NCBI GenBank assembly: GCA_035513275.1
Contig: DATKCJ010000061.1
Span: 1-32,485, forward strand
Reading direction: 5' to 3'
DNA length: 32,485 nt
Source: DATKCJ01 sp035513275
GTDB taxonomy: Bacteria > Verrucomicrobiota > Verrucomicrobiia > Opitutales > Opitutaceae
Shown: piece by piece, positions 1-11,981 of the stretch
How positions within the stretch are numbered: the stretch's first letter is position 1
How the letters are laid out: each line of letters begins with the position of its first letter
Notes under the pieces: generated by a model
What the model saw: the letters and a program-made list of their open reading frames with translations, nothing else
Databases searched by the model: none
Told to the model about the DNA's origin: nothing
Translations under genes and position numbers: made by a program

Positions 1-72
1 GTCCGGGGGAGGCGGGCCATCCCCTGATGACCGGGCCGGACCGCGACGTCAAACCTCCATGATGCCATCTCC

Positions 73-156
73 AAGGACCTAAATCCGAGACCCGAGCTCC
101 CGGGCCCGAGATCCCAGATCCGAGATCCTAGATCCTAGATCCAAATTCCTAGACCC
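73..156. repeat. Degenerate 7-bp tandem repeat abutting deoC stop
   Basis: From position 80 the sequence divides cleanly into 7-base units of the form NAGATCC: taaatcc, gagaccc, gagctcc, cgggccc, gagatcc, cagatcc, gagatcc, tagatcc, tagatcc, aaattcc, tagaccc. A weaker unit precedes them. On the minus strand the unit is GGATCTN. The array runs into the last codons and the TAG stop (149-151) of deoC. A second, shorter array lies at 1992-2026, again touching a minus-strand stop codon. I see no coding role; function is unknown. Confidence 0.85.
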
Positions 157-913
157 GAGTCGCCGCCATTCCCACTGGGATCGGGCCCGGGATCCCGCGG
201 TGCACAGCTTCCTCGAGAATCGCTTCCGTAGCCGTCGCGCCGATGCGGGTGACACCAAGCGCGCGGACCCGCAGCATATCGTCGAGGGAGCGCACTCCGC
301 CAGCCGCCTTGATCTGCACTCCGGGGCCGCAGTGTTCTCGCATGAGACGCAAGCGATCGTCGGTCGCTCCGCGATAGTTGTAGTCACCGTTCGCTTGCTT
401 CACGAAGCCGTAGCCGGTCGAGGTCTTCACGAATGCGACACCGACTTCCGTGCACAATTCGCACAACCGGATGATGTGCTCATCTTGCAGGTAGTCGTTT
501 TCGAAGATCACCTTGAGGATCGCGCCGCGCGACACGCAGGCGGCGTTCACGGCTCTCAACTCATCGGCAACCCAGGCCCACTCGCCGCCGAGCACCTTGC
601 CCGTGTTGGCCACCATGTCGATTTCCGTGGCGCCCTCGGAGATGGCGCGGATCGCCTCGGCCGCGATCAGCTCGGGATGGCTGTTGCCATGCGGAAAGCC
701 AACCACCGCGCAAACGCCGACGTCAGAGCCGGCCAGTGCCGCGGCCGACATCGGCACGGCATAGGGCTTCACGCACGCAGTGGCACAGGAACACCGGCGC
801 GCGATCGCGAGACCGGCGCGGATCTGCGCATCGGTCATGGTCGGATGAAGAAGCGAGTGATCAATCATCCGGGCCAGTTCCATCACGGTGACGTTGTCCG
901 CAGTCTGAAGCAT
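149..913 (-). CDS. deoC: Deoxyribose-phosphate aldolase
   Basis: Cytosolic class I aldolase that cleaves 2-deoxyribose-5-phosphate to glyceraldehyde-3-phosphate and acetaldehyde in deoxynucleoside catabolism. The 254-residue product has the family signatures: the Schiff-base lysine in KTSTGYGF (about Lys163), the second active-site lysine in KAAGGVR (about Lys202) and the aspartate of EIDMVANTG (about Asp99), matching the known Lys167/Lys201/Asp102 triad of the E. coli enzyme. Length is normal for the family. No other deo gene is adjacent, so it is a stand-alone gene here. The ATG at 913 has no clear Shine-Dalgarno; an internal ATG at residue 11 (MELARMIDHS) is a possible alternative start. 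The TAG stop lies inside the heptad repeat array at 73-156, so the final codons CGG GTC TAG may derive from the repeat. Confidence 0.95.
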   Translation of the reverse strand: MLQTADNVTVMELARMIDHSLLHPTMTDAQIRAGLAIARRCSCATACVKPYAVPMSAAALAGSDVGVCAVVGFPHGNSHPELIAAEAIRAISEGATEIDMVANTGKVLGGEWAWVADELRAVNAACVSRGAILKVIFENDYLQDEHIIRLCELCTEVGVAFVKTSTGYGFVKQANGDYNYRGATDDRLRLMREHCGPGVQIKAAGGVRSLDDMLRVRALGVTRIGATATEAILEEAVHRGIPGPIPVGMAATRV

Positions 914-1165
914 CCCGGCGAATCAATCCCATAACGCGTGCAGGTTCAATCCCTCCGCAGTCTACCTCGTTCCCATTCTCGTCGTCTTGAGTCCGCCTCC
1001 GTTTGCCATTTGGGCTTCAAGAGAGAGACACGAATACTCGCAAAAACAGGCCGTAATCTCGAATCGCAAATCTCCGCTGGGTCAGCGCTAATTGGATCCG
1101 CTCGGAATCGTCCGAAATGCCCGATGTGCTCCGCGTCTGAATTTTGAGATCAAACCCGCGCCACC

Positions 1166-1906
1166 ATGACTGAAGTCTCACGCGCACTCGCCGCCCGGAA
1201 CAGCAAGTTCTATGATGCTCTGTGGTCAAAGACCTACCTGACCCGGCCTGAACGTTTCAACACATGGCCGTTGATCTCAAAGTTGTTGCCTGGCTCCCCG
1301 CAGCGTCTGGAGGTCGGCCCGGGACTGCGTCCTCGCCTGCCGGTCGCTGGCACGCACTTTCTCGATCTTAGCCCGTCCGCTGTCGAGCGGCTCAACGACG
1401 CCGGTGGCCTCGCCCGAATTGGCGAAATCACCGCGCTGCCGTTTGACGATGAAAGCTTCGATCTCGTGACTGCCTTTGACGTGATCGAGCATGTCGAGGA
1501 TGACCTCCGGGTGTTTGGCGAGCTCACCCGCGTGCTGAAACCAGACGGACACCTGCTATTCTCCGTGCCGCTGCATCCAACGTTCTGGACCGCGTTCGAT
1601 GAGCACGTGGGACACGCGCGTCGATACGAGCCGGCTGCACTTCAGGCATTGCTCGAGTCCCATGGGCTTGGGGTCGAGAGAAGCGCGGTCTTCGGCATGC
1701 AATCCAACAATCCGCGCCTGTTGCGATTTGCGGTCCTTGGGCTTACCCGGCATCCGGTCGCGGCGCTTCGCTGCTACAACTGGCTTTTTTTTCCACTCGG
1801 CCTTCTCCTCCAGAAACGTTTGAAATGGACGGACGGCTTGATGGAACTCCAGCACATCCACGAAGTCGTTTTGCTCTGCCGGCCAGCAGGCAGAGCTAAG
1901 AAATGA
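1166..1906 (+). CDS. Class I SAM-dependent methyltransferase (Methyltransf_11-like)
   Basis: A 246-residue protein with a Rossmann methyltransferase core. A glycine-rich SAM-binding segment (LEVGPGLRPRL, about residues 49-59) is followed by an acidic strand end (FLDLS), then the motif IV region DLVTAFDVIEHVEDD and the post-motif LKPDGHLLFSVP. The DVIEHV signature is typical of small-molecule or lipid/quinone-type methyltransferases of the UbiE/Methyltransf_11 group. The substrate cannot be told from sequence. The C-terminal third is hydrophobic and basic (NWLFFPLGLLLQKRLK) and may touch the membrane. It is transcribed divergently from deoC and convergently with the TerC gene. No good ribosome-binding site precedes the ATG (context caccATG). 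Motif I departs from the usual GxGxG by having GPGLRP. Confidence 0.85.
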   Translation: MTEVSRALAARNSKFYDALWSKTYLTRPERFNTWPLISKLLPGSPQRLEVGPGLRPRLPVAGTHFLDLSPSAVERLNDAGGLARIGEITALPFDDESFDLVTAFDVIEHVEDDLRVFGELTRVLKPDGHLLFSVPLHPTFWTAFDEHVGHARRYEPAALQALLESHGLGVERSAVFGMQSNNPRLLRFAVLGLTRHPVAALRCYNWLFFPLGLLLQKRLKWTDGLMELQHIHEVVLLCRPAGRAKK

Positions 1907-1991
1907 ATCCGCTGTTCTCCGCTCATTGGCGCCATTTCGAATCGAATCTTCGGACAATCACAGCTCGGAGATCGCGTGCAACCTTCCGAAC

Positions 1992-2026
1992 CAGATCCCA
2001 GATCCGAGACCCCAGACCCCAAACTC
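1992..2026. repeat. Second 7-bp tandem repeat array abutting terC-family stop
   Basis: Five units (cagatcc, cagatcc, gagaccc, cagaccc, caaactc) of the same NAGATCC heptad found at 73-156. The array overlaps the TGA stop (2025-2027) of the minus-strand TerC-family gene. It lies between two convergent genes. Confidence 0.8.
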
Positions 2027-2768
2027 ACCGATACGGTTGGTGCAGTTCAACCGGCTTGGTCTTACCGCGGATGCGCAGATTGAGCATCTCGACGCCAAAA
2101 GCGAATGCCATGGAGAAGTAGATGTAGCCTTTCGGAATGTGTCGGCCGAGCGATTCGCCGACCAGCATCACTCCGATGAGGATGAGGAAGCTCAGCGCGA
2201 GCATCTTCAGAGTTGGATGCCGGTTCACGAAATCGCTGATCGCGCCCGCAAAGGCGAGCATCACTCCGAGCGCGACAGTGACGGCGACGATCATGACCCA
2301 GATATGGTCGGCCATGCCCACTGCTGTGATGACCGAGTCGAGGGAGAACACGATGTCGAGTAGCAGTATCTGGATGATCGTGCTCCGGAAAGTGGCGCCT
2401 TTCGCGGCGGCCGTGGCGTGTCCGTCTGGCCCCTCGAGCTTCTCGTGAATCTCCATCACGCTCTTGCCGATCAAAAACAGGCCGCCGAAGAGGAGGATGA
2501 GACTCTTGCCCGTCACGTCCACGTGCACGAGGGGAAGGACGAAGAGCACCTTGGTCAGGCCCATAACCCAGGTGATGCTGAAGAGGAGAATGATCCGAGT
2601 GACGAGCGCTAGGCTCAGGCCGAGCTTGCGCGCCTTGTCCTGCTGCGCGTGCGGGAGTTTGCCGGCGAGGATCGAGATGAAGATGACGTTGTCGATGCCG
2701 AGCACGATCTCGAGCGCCGTCAGCGTGAGAAGGGAAACCCAGATTTGGGGATCAGAGAGCCAGTCCAT
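2025..2768 (-). CDS. TerC-family integral membrane protein
   Basis: A 247-residue multi-pass inner-membrane protein of the TerC family (PF03741). The two hallmark acidic membrane segments are visible: LEIVLGIDNVIFISILAGKLP near residues 19-39 and LLDIVFSLDSVITAVGMA near residues 135-152. The conserved aspartates in GIDN and SLDS are characteristic. About seven hydrophobic segments are present. Family members have been linked to tellurite resistance and, more recently, to manganese or other metal export that serves secreted metalloproteins; the exact substrate here is not known. The short tail GKTKPVELHQPYR is cytosolic or periplasmic. It stands alone, with no ter cluster and no yybP-ykoY-type riboswitch that I can recognise in the 247-bp upstream gap. 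Its stop codon overlaps a heptad repeat. Confidence 0.9.
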   Translation of the reverse strand: MDWLSDPQIWVSLLTLTALEIVLGIDNVIFISILAGKLPHAQQDKARKLGLSLALVTRIILLFSITWVMGLTKVLFVLPLVHVDVTGKSLILLFGGLFLIGKSVMEIHEKLEGPDGHATAAAKGATFRSTIIQILLLDIVFSLDSVITAVGMADHIWVMIVAVTVALGVMLAFAGAISDFVNRHPTLKMLALSFLILIGVMLVGESLGRHIPKGYIYFSMAFAFGVEMLNLRIRGKTKPVELHQPYR

Positions 2769-3015
2769 GGTTGTGGTGGTGGCCGCGGAGTCAGCCCAAG
2801 TGAGTGAGCATCGTCAACGAGCCAGTCCGCGATTGGACACCGATCATTCTCCTTTGTCCTGCCGACACGGGATGAGGGGCTCGCAGCACATGCGACCACG
2901 GAAATCGGCTCTGGTTCTTGCCCCACTAACCTCGATATCCGGGGCCAAATGCAACTGGGATCCAGAAAAATTCACAGATGTGAATTCGGCGCTGGTACTT
3001 CAACGAAAGCTTCGC

Positions 3016-6384
<3,369 letters not shown>

Positions 6385-6387
6385 GGC

Positions 6388-7230
6388 TCAGCGCGGACGT
6401 TGCGCGAGAAGTTCAACGATCTGCGTGAGCACCACGTCGCGCTCGCTTCCAGCGAGCGCGAGTGCGAGCTGGGCAAATAGCAGGCCGTAGGGCGAACCGA
6501 TGTCGTAGCGCTGCCCTGCCACGGAGAACGCGAGGTAGCGCTTCCGCTCCGCGAGCGCCTGAAGCGCAGGCGAGAGGCTGAGCCTCTGGTCAGGCGCGGC
6601 GGCGAGCTGCCGGTCCAACACGCTGAAGATCTCGGCATCGAGCACATGCATGCCGAAGAAGCACAGGAAGAATCCCGAGCGCAGGCCAGGCACGATCAAC
6701 TCCTGCTCGGCTTGGGTCGGCGTCGGCTTTTCAAGAACCTTCTCGATCTGGTAGAGCGGGAGATCGCGACCGACGAGTTTGCCGCCGACCGCGCCAAATG
6801 ATGTGAGCAGGTTTTCGCGTGTCGGCTGGACGGCCGAAACCGAGGCGTTCTCCGCCACGGCGATGTCGATCAACTGGCGGGCACAACTCACCTTGCCATC
6901 CGCAACCGACAGGTGATCGCCGACGAGGTGGAGGAAAGGTCCGGTCCCGCAGAAATCGCGGCCGCAGAGCACGGCATGCCCGTAGCCGCGCGGTTCCTGT
7001 TGCACGGCAAAATGCACGCGAGAGCGCAATGGACCGCATGCCTCGCCGTAGGCCGGTTCATCGCCGGGGCAGACCACGATGCAGAACTCCTCGACGCCCG
7101 CACCCGCGGCCTCCTCGAGAATGAGCCGCAGCGCAGACCTCGCCTCGCCCTCCGGGCCGACCAGCGTTTGAAGGGGAAGTTGACGCTGGCGGGGATTCGC
7201 AGCGGTGATCAATGCCTTGCGGATATTCAT
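6388..7230 (-). CDS. GalU-like nucleotidyltransferase with degenerate N-terminal signature
   Basis: A 280-residue protein resembling UTP-glucose-1-phosphate uridylyltransferase. The family framework is clear: EEAAGAGVEEFCIVV, QQEPRGYGHAVLCG (nucleotide/sugar binding region), LVGDHL with the metal-binding aspartate, SFGAVGG, IEKVLEKP, and the C-terminal VAGQRYDIGSPYG. The N-terminal nucleotide-binding loop, normally of the form AAGxGTRxxPxTKxxPKE, reads ITAANPRQRQLPLQTLVG, so the Gly-x-Gly-Thr-Arg and Pro-Lys residues that contact the nucleotide are not recognisable. It may be an inactive or regulatory subunit, or use an altered mechanism. It is the first gene of a two-gene minus-strand operon; its TGA is 3 nt before the ATG of the kinase/pyrophosphorylase fusion, so the two products are probably made together. 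Start ATG at 7230; the Shine-Dalgarno is weak. Confidence 0.8.
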   Translation of the reverse strand: MNIRKALITAANPRQRQLPLQTLVGPEGEARSALRLILEEAAGAGVEEFCIVVCPGDEPAYGEACGPLRSRVHFAVQQEPRGYGHAVLCGRDFCGTGPFLHLVGDHLSVADGKVSCARQLIDIAVAENASVSAVQPTRENLLTSFGAVGGKLVGRDLPLYQIEKVLEKPTPTQAEQELIVPGLRSGFFLCFFGMHVLDAEIFSVLDRQLAAAPDQRLSLSPALQALAERKRYLAFSVAGQRYDIGSPYGLLFAQLALALAGSERDVVLTQIVELLAQRPR

Positions 7231-7362
7231 GGAGATCGTAGCCCCAGTCAGAACAACTCGCCGCGCGATTCAATTTGTTTCCTCCCGGAAACATGGGGTG
7301 GCTGACTCCGGGTTCTTGATTCCCAGGCGGACGCCGGCTGCTCGAGACAAGGCAATCAAAGG

Positions 7363-9864
7363 TCACTTCACCGTCAGAATCGCGGGTTCGCTGGTCACAG
7401 ATGCTGACGAGTTGGTGACAACGACAATGTAGGCGCCGCTGGCGGCTGTCGTCACCTTCGGTAGTTGAAGCGTGGAGGAAGTGGCACTGGCAAGGGTCTC
7501 TCCGTCTTTGAACCATTGGTAAGTCACTGGCGACGGGCTCGAGACAAAGACGCTGAAAGTCACGTTTCGTCCCGCCTTCACAGTCACGCTGCGCGGTTGC
7601 TGCGTGATGACGGGCGCGGCGGCCACGACAACGGAAAGTGTCGCCGTGCTGCTCGTGATCGAACCATATGCGTTGGAAACGACGACATCGTAACCGCCTG
7701 CGTCACCCGTCTGAATGTTCGCGAGGATAAGCGTTGCTGAGGTCGCGCCGGAGATCGGTGTCCCATTCTTTCTCCATTGATAGCTCAACGGGCCTGAGCC
7801 CGCCGCGGCGACCGTGAAGGTCAAAGACTCGCCTGGGGATGCGGTCGCCGAGACGGGTTGCACCGTAATCGCCGGCGGGGCGGTAACCGTGAGCGCAGCG
7901 CCGGCGCTTGTTACGGTTCCCACCGCATTTGTCACGACCACGCTATACACGCCGGCATTGACTGCCTTCACTTTGTTGATGCGCAGAGTCGCCGCCGTGG
8001 CACCGCTGATCGTCACGCCGTCCTTAAGCCACTGGTAGTTGACCGAAGTCGGGCTCGATACTCCAACTGAGAAGGTCACGTTCTTGCCTGCGGTCACGGT
8101 TTGGTCTTGAGGCTGCTGGATGATCTTGGGCTGACCCGCAGGGAGAATCGTGAGTGTCGCAGAAGCAGTGCCGTAGTAGTTCGGCTCGTCGATGGTCGCG
8201 ACAACTTCGTAGGAGCCCACCGCCGAAGGAGGCGCGGAGTTTCCGTCGTAGGTGACCAACGTCAAGAGGTCGCTCGGCGTCGTCGTCACCGTCACCGATT
8301 TCGGTGAACCGTCGAATTCGAAAGTTGTGTCCGCGATGTAGACGGCGGCGCTTGCCCGATTAACCCACAATTGCAGGTCGGCATAACCGGTATCGAACGC
8401 GTTCGAGGCGGCAAGCGTCACGGCGAATACGCCCGTCTGAAGTGGTGCTCCGGAAATGACGCCGGTCGTGTTGTCGACGGAAAGGCCTGTGGGAAGATTG
8501 AGCGCGTCAAATTCTGTCGGCGATCTCGTCGCGGTGATTGTGTAGCTGAATGCACGGCCATAGGACGCTCCTGCAATGAGCGGACTGTCGATCCAAGGAG
8601 CGAGATCCGGGATCGGGTCAATCGCGAACAAGGTGCCACAATCATTCGCACCCCCACTTGATGTCACGCCATAGAGGCGCCCCTCGCCGTCTTGCACCAA
8701 TCCACCGATCGGGTGCCCGCTGTCACCTCCGGCACCAAATGCATGCAGCACTTTGAATCCAGTCCCATCGGGCTGAATCGCATATGCAGTGCCGCCGCCG
8801 TTGGCACCACCCGACGGCAAATTGCCGAACAATCTGCCGTCATGCCCGACAACCAGATCCCCCATGCCACGAGTCGGACCAAGGACAATGTCTCCGAATC
8901 CTCCATCCGTCGGCCGATTGAAATGGCGCAAGACCGTGACTCCGGTGCCATCCGTGCCGATAGCGTAGATCGTTCCCTTGGTGTAGGTGCCGGAACGGCA
9001 AGTCCCGTAAAGCCGGCCATCGTATCCCTGCACTACTCCCGAGTTCGGCCCGAGAAGGGAAACGAAATCGTAGATCACCGAGAAGTCCGTGCCATCCGTG
9101 TCGAGCGCGAACAACGTGCCGCGACCGTTCGGTCCTCCGTCGTAGGTCGTGCCGTAAAGTCGACCATCAACCCCTTGCATCAATCGCGTCATCGGATGAG
9201 CTCCGTCGGTCGATGAGTTCAAATGACGAAGGACTGTGTAGCCGGTCCCGTCCCCTCCGATTGCGAACACCGTGCCCGCTCCATGCAGGCCTCCTTCCTT
9301 TGTCGTGCCGTAGAACACGCCGTCCGCACCTCGTATCAATCCGGCCGCAGGGCTCACACCTTCGCCACCGAGAAACCGATGAAGCACGTTGATGTTCCAT
9401 CCATCCGGGTCGATGGAAAAAACAGTGCCGCCAAATGGGTATGAGGTCCCGCCACCGTATGCCACGCCGTAAAGTCGACCGTCGGCTCCTTCCACAAGTT
9501 GACTAAACGGGACCTCTCCAGCCATCGGGTTCATCATTCCCAGCGTCCTGTATTCTGTTCCGTCTTTCGCAACCGAATAAGGCATTGGCGACATGGTGTA
9601 GGGATCGAACTCGGCAAAACCGTAGAATCGTCCGTTGCTGGCAAGAGCCACGCGTGACGAAACGGGGGTCTCACCTGCAATCGTCGGAAAGTCGAAGAGG
9701 ACCTCGAATGGATCCGCGAACGCTACCGCAGGGTTCAGGACGGCGAACAAAGCCAACAATGCAGCACGCAGTGACTGGCTCGACTTCAATGTGAATTGAC
9801 TGTGGAAGGCCGAACGCTGGGTCGACCGGTTGTTAAGTGCGCGCAGTTCCCTCACAATGTTCAT
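7363..9864 (-). CDS. Secreted GloVer-repeat propeller protein with MBG and three Ig-like domains
   Basis: An 833-residue exported protein. A long signal peptide ends at about residue 50 (LALFAVLNPAVAFA, then DPFE). Residues about 55-435 hold seven repeats centred on DGRLYGTTxxGG followed by GTVFAIDxDGT, the GloVer-type repeat (TIGR03803) named from Gloeobacter and Verrucomicrobium; seven copies suggest a seven-bladed propeller. Then come a putative-Ig/cadherin-like domain (about 440-515, LPTGLSVDNTTGVISGAP), an MBG-like domain (about 515-585, VATIDEPNYYGTASATL) and three Ig-like domains (about 590-668, 672-750, 752-833), each with a QPxxxTV...YQWxKDG...GxYxVVVTN pattern. Binding partner is unknown; a cell-surface or matrix role is an inference. 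It lacks the shared C-terminal module of the large proteins at 24.9-32.5 kb. The ATG at 9864 has a good Shine-Dalgarno (AAGGA, 7-nt spacing). Confidence 0.9.
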   Translation of the reverse strand: MNIVRELRALNNRSTQRSAFHSQFTLKSSQSLRAALLALFAVLNPAVAFADPFEVLFDFPTIAGETPVSSRVALASNGRFYGFAEFDPYTMSPMPYSVAKDGTEYRTLGMMNPMAGEVPFSQLVEGADGRLYGVAYGGGTSYPFGGTVFSIDPDGWNINVLHRFLGGEGVSPAAGLIRGADGVFYGTTKEGGLHGAGTVFAIGGDGTGYTVLRHLNSSTDGAHPMTRLMQGVDGRLYGTTYDGGPNGRGTLFALDTDGTDFSVIYDFVSLLGPNSGVVQGYDGRLYGTCRSGTYTKGTIYAIGTDGTGVTVLRHFNRPTDGGFGDIVLGPTRGMGDLVVGHDGRLFGNLPSGGANGGGTAYAIQPDGTGFKVLHAFGAGGDSGHPIGGLVQDGEGRLYGVTSSGGANDCGTLFAIDPIPDLAPWIDSPLIAGASYGRAFSYTITATRSPTEFDALNLPTGLSVDNTTGVISGAPLQTGVFAVTLAASNAFDTGYADLQLWVNRASAAVYIADTTFEFDGSPKSVTVTTTPSDLLTLVTYDGNSAPPSAVGSYEVVATIDEPNYYGTASATLTILPAGQPKIIQQPQDQTVTAGKNVTFSVGVSSPTSVNYQWLKDGVTISGATAATLRINKVKAVNAGVYSVVVTNAVGTVTSAGAALTVTAPPAITVQPVSATASPGESLTFTVAAAGSGPLSYQWRKNGTPISGATSATLILANIQTGDAGGYDVVVSNAYGSITSSTATLSVVVAAAPVITQQPRSVTVKAGRNVTFSVFVSSPSPVTYQWFKDGETLASATSSTLQLPKVTTAASGAYIVVVTNSSASVTSEPAILTVK

Positions 9865-10100
9865 AGGCCGATCCTTGGTTAGTCCTGAACGGTGTGAGGG
9901 TGCCGCTCCGGACGATGTTCGCTGTCACCAGCACGATGGCGTAATACCTTGCCTGCGTCGAGCGCATCCTTGAAGCCGCGTGCCATCGCGCCGGAGTCGC
10001 ACACGCTGAACAGAAGGTCGATCCCGTCGGTCGATTTGGCCTCTGGATCAAAACTCACCCTCGATAGCCATTCCGCGAAGTGTGACGGCTCGAACTCACT

Positions 10101-10364
10101 TCATCGCGGCGCACTGCCTTTCGAAGAAGTGCCGAACTTGTCCTTTGACCGCTGCCACAGCTCGCGAACACGCCGCTTCCAGCGCCGGGCCCAGGCAAAC
10201 TCCAATGCCAGGATGGAGAGGCCGATGGGAATCACGACGATCGCCGGACCCGGCAACACGAGGAGCGCGATGCCGATGAGCAGCACCATTCCGCCCGTGA
10301 TCAGAATCACGACGCGCCTGAACTGCCGGTAAACCGGGCTCTTGAGAAACTCAGTTTGGTTCAT
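10101..10364 (-). CDS. PGPGW-family small transmembrane protein
   Basis: An 87-residue membrane protein with a central hydrophobic hairpin: VVILITGGMVLLIGIALLVLPG then AIVVIPIGLSILALEFAWA, with the conserved LPGPA turn that defines the PGPGW putative transmembrane family (PF09656). The tail is strongly basic (RRWKRRVRELWQRSKDK) and should stay in the cytosol. Function of the family is unknown. It is divergent from pyk; the ATG is at 10364 with only a weak GAG upstream. Confidence 0.85.
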   Translation of the reverse strand: MNQTEFLKSPVYRQFRRVVILITGGMVLLIGIALLVLPGPAIVVIPIGLSILALEFAWARRWKRRVRELWQRSKDKFGTSSKGSAPR

Positions 10365-10496
10365 TTCGATCGTCTCGGCCGTCGACCAGAATGCGGCTCA
10401 GCTCCAATTCGAAGACCCCGCGGGGCTGCTTCCGTTCCTCGGCACCCTGATCAGCAATCGTCGATGCAGACGCAATGCCGTCGGACGCCCTCCACA

Positions 10497-11981
10497 ATGC
10501 CGGACTCATTGCCGCAACAATCCGCTGGCGCTCGCCGCGATACCGTGCTGTTTATCCCGCCCGTGCCTTCCTACTTTCGGCAGACGAAGATCATCGCGAC
10601 ACTCGGGCCGGCCACTGAGTCGAAGGAGATGCTGGCCAAGCTGATCGTCGCCGGCGTCGACATCCTGCGGCTCAACATGGCGCATGCGACCCACCAGTGG
10701 GTCGACGATGCGATGTGGTTTATCCGCGAGGTCTCGAGCGAGGTCGATCGCCACGTGGGCGTGATGATGGATGTGAAGGGCCCGGAGATCCGCACCGGGT
10801 CCGTCGAGACAGCCATCAAGCTGGCGACCGGCGATCGCTTCGAGTTCCACATCGAGTCGGCACAGCCTACCGGCGACATGCCCGCCGTCTCGGTCAACTA
10901 CCCGGGACTGCCCGGCGACCTCGAGGTCGGCACCACGGTGCTCGTCGACAGCGGCCTGATTCGCATGCGCGTGATTGAAAAGGACGCCTTTCACGTCCGT
11001 TGCGAAGTGCTCACGCCCGGGTTCATCACCTCCAAGCGCCACATCAACCTGCCCGGCGTTTTTGTGAACCTCCCGTGCCTGACCACGAAGGATGAGGAAG
11101 ACCTTCGCGCCGGCGTGAAGGCCGGAATCGATTTCGTCGCCCTTTCGTTTGTGCGCCAGGCGGAGGATGTGCGCGTGCTGCGGCGCTTCCTGGACGGGCT
11201 AGGGTCGACGGCCAAGATCATCGCAAAGATCGAGGACGCTGCCGGCGTGCGAAACATGGTCGAGATCATCCGCGATGCGGACGCCATCATGGTCGCGCGA
11301 GGCGACCTCGGCATCGAGATCGACTATCATCGGCTGCCACTCGTGCAGACGCAGCTCGTCGCGGCCTGCCGGGCCGCGGGCAAGCCGGTCATCATCGCCA
11401 CGCATCTTCTTGAATCGATGATCAGCTCGCCGATGCCGACACGCGCAGAGATCTCCGATGTGTCGCACGCGATTCGCGAACAAGCGGACGCCGTGATGCT
11501 CTCGGGCGAGACGACAACCGGCATGTATCCGCTCGAGTCTGTGCAGGTGATGAAGAACATCATCGCGAGCATCGAGCCCTCGGTAGCCACGGACCTGAAT
11601 CGTGAGATCCAGCTCACTGATCCGAAGTCGAAGATGCTGCGCTCGGCAGCCGTGCTTGCGCAAGAACTCGGCAATTCCGCAATCGTCGTCTTCACCCGCA
11701 GCGGCTACCTCGGCTACACGCTAGGTGCTCTCCGCGCGCACGGTGTGCCAATCTTCGCGTTCACTGACGTGCAGTCCATCTTCCGGCAGCTCCTTCTGCC
11801 ATGGGGCGTGGAGCCCTTCATGATGCCGTTCTCCGACGATCCCGAGGAGACCATTCGCAATGCGCTGGCGCAGTTGAAAAGCAAGCAGTGGTGCGACCCC
11901 GGCACATGGACGGTCGTCATCACCAACGCCCTCGCCCGCGGCAAGATCGTCGACACGCTTCAGCTCCGCCAGGTGGAGTGA
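10497..11981 (+). CDS. pyk: Pyruvate kinase
   Basis: Glycolytic enzyme converting phosphoenolpyruvate and ADP to pyruvate and ATP in the cytosol. About 494 residues from the ATG at 10497. Core motifs in order: RQTKIIATLGPA, RLNMAHATHQW, MDVKGPEIRTG, DFVALSFVRQAEDV, the catalytic lysine strand IIAKIEDAAGV, MVARGDLGIEI, and ATHLLESMISSPMPTRAEISDVSHAIREQADAVMLSGET, which is near-canonical apart from HLLESM for the usual QMLESM. The C-terminal allosteric-type domain is complete. The region usually reading N-F-S-H is N-M-A-H, and D-T-K-G-P-E is D-V-K-G-P-E; see findings on monovalent cation ligands. The reading frame is open upstream to 10356, overlapping the divergent PGPGW gene, so the start is uncertain: ATGs at 10464 and 10497 and a GTG at 10545 are in frame, none with a good Shine-Dalgarno. 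I chose 10497 because it clears the divergent gene and leaves a short leader. Confidence 0.93.
   Translation: MPDSLPQQSAGARRDTVLFIPPVPSYFRQTKIIATLGPATESKEMLAKLIVAGVDILRLNMAHATHQWVDDAMWFIREVSSEVDRHVGVMMDVKGPEIRTGSVETAIKLATGDRFEFHIESAQPTGDMPAVSVNYPGLPGDLEVGTTVLVDSGLIRMRVIEKDAFHVRCEVLTPGFITSKRHINLPGVFVNLPCLTTKDEEDLRAGVKAGIDFVALSFVRQAEDVRVLRRFLDGLGSTAKIIAKIEDAAGVRNMVEIIRDADAIMVARGDLGIEIDYHRLPLVQTQLVAACRAAGKPVIIATHLLESMISSPMPTRAEISDVSHAIREQADAVMLSGETTTGMYPLESVQVMKNIIASIEPSVATDLNREIQLTDPKSKMLRSAAVLAQELGNSAIVVFTRSGYLGYTLGALRAHGVPIFAFTDVQSIFRQLLLPWGVEPFMMPFSDDPEETIRNALAQLKSKQWCDPGTWTVVITNALARGKIVDTLQLRQVE

Noticed and set aside
938..1147. 69-codon plus-strand frame between deoC and the methyltransferase
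   Set aside because: No domain, no ribosome-binding site and low-complexity composition; likely chance.
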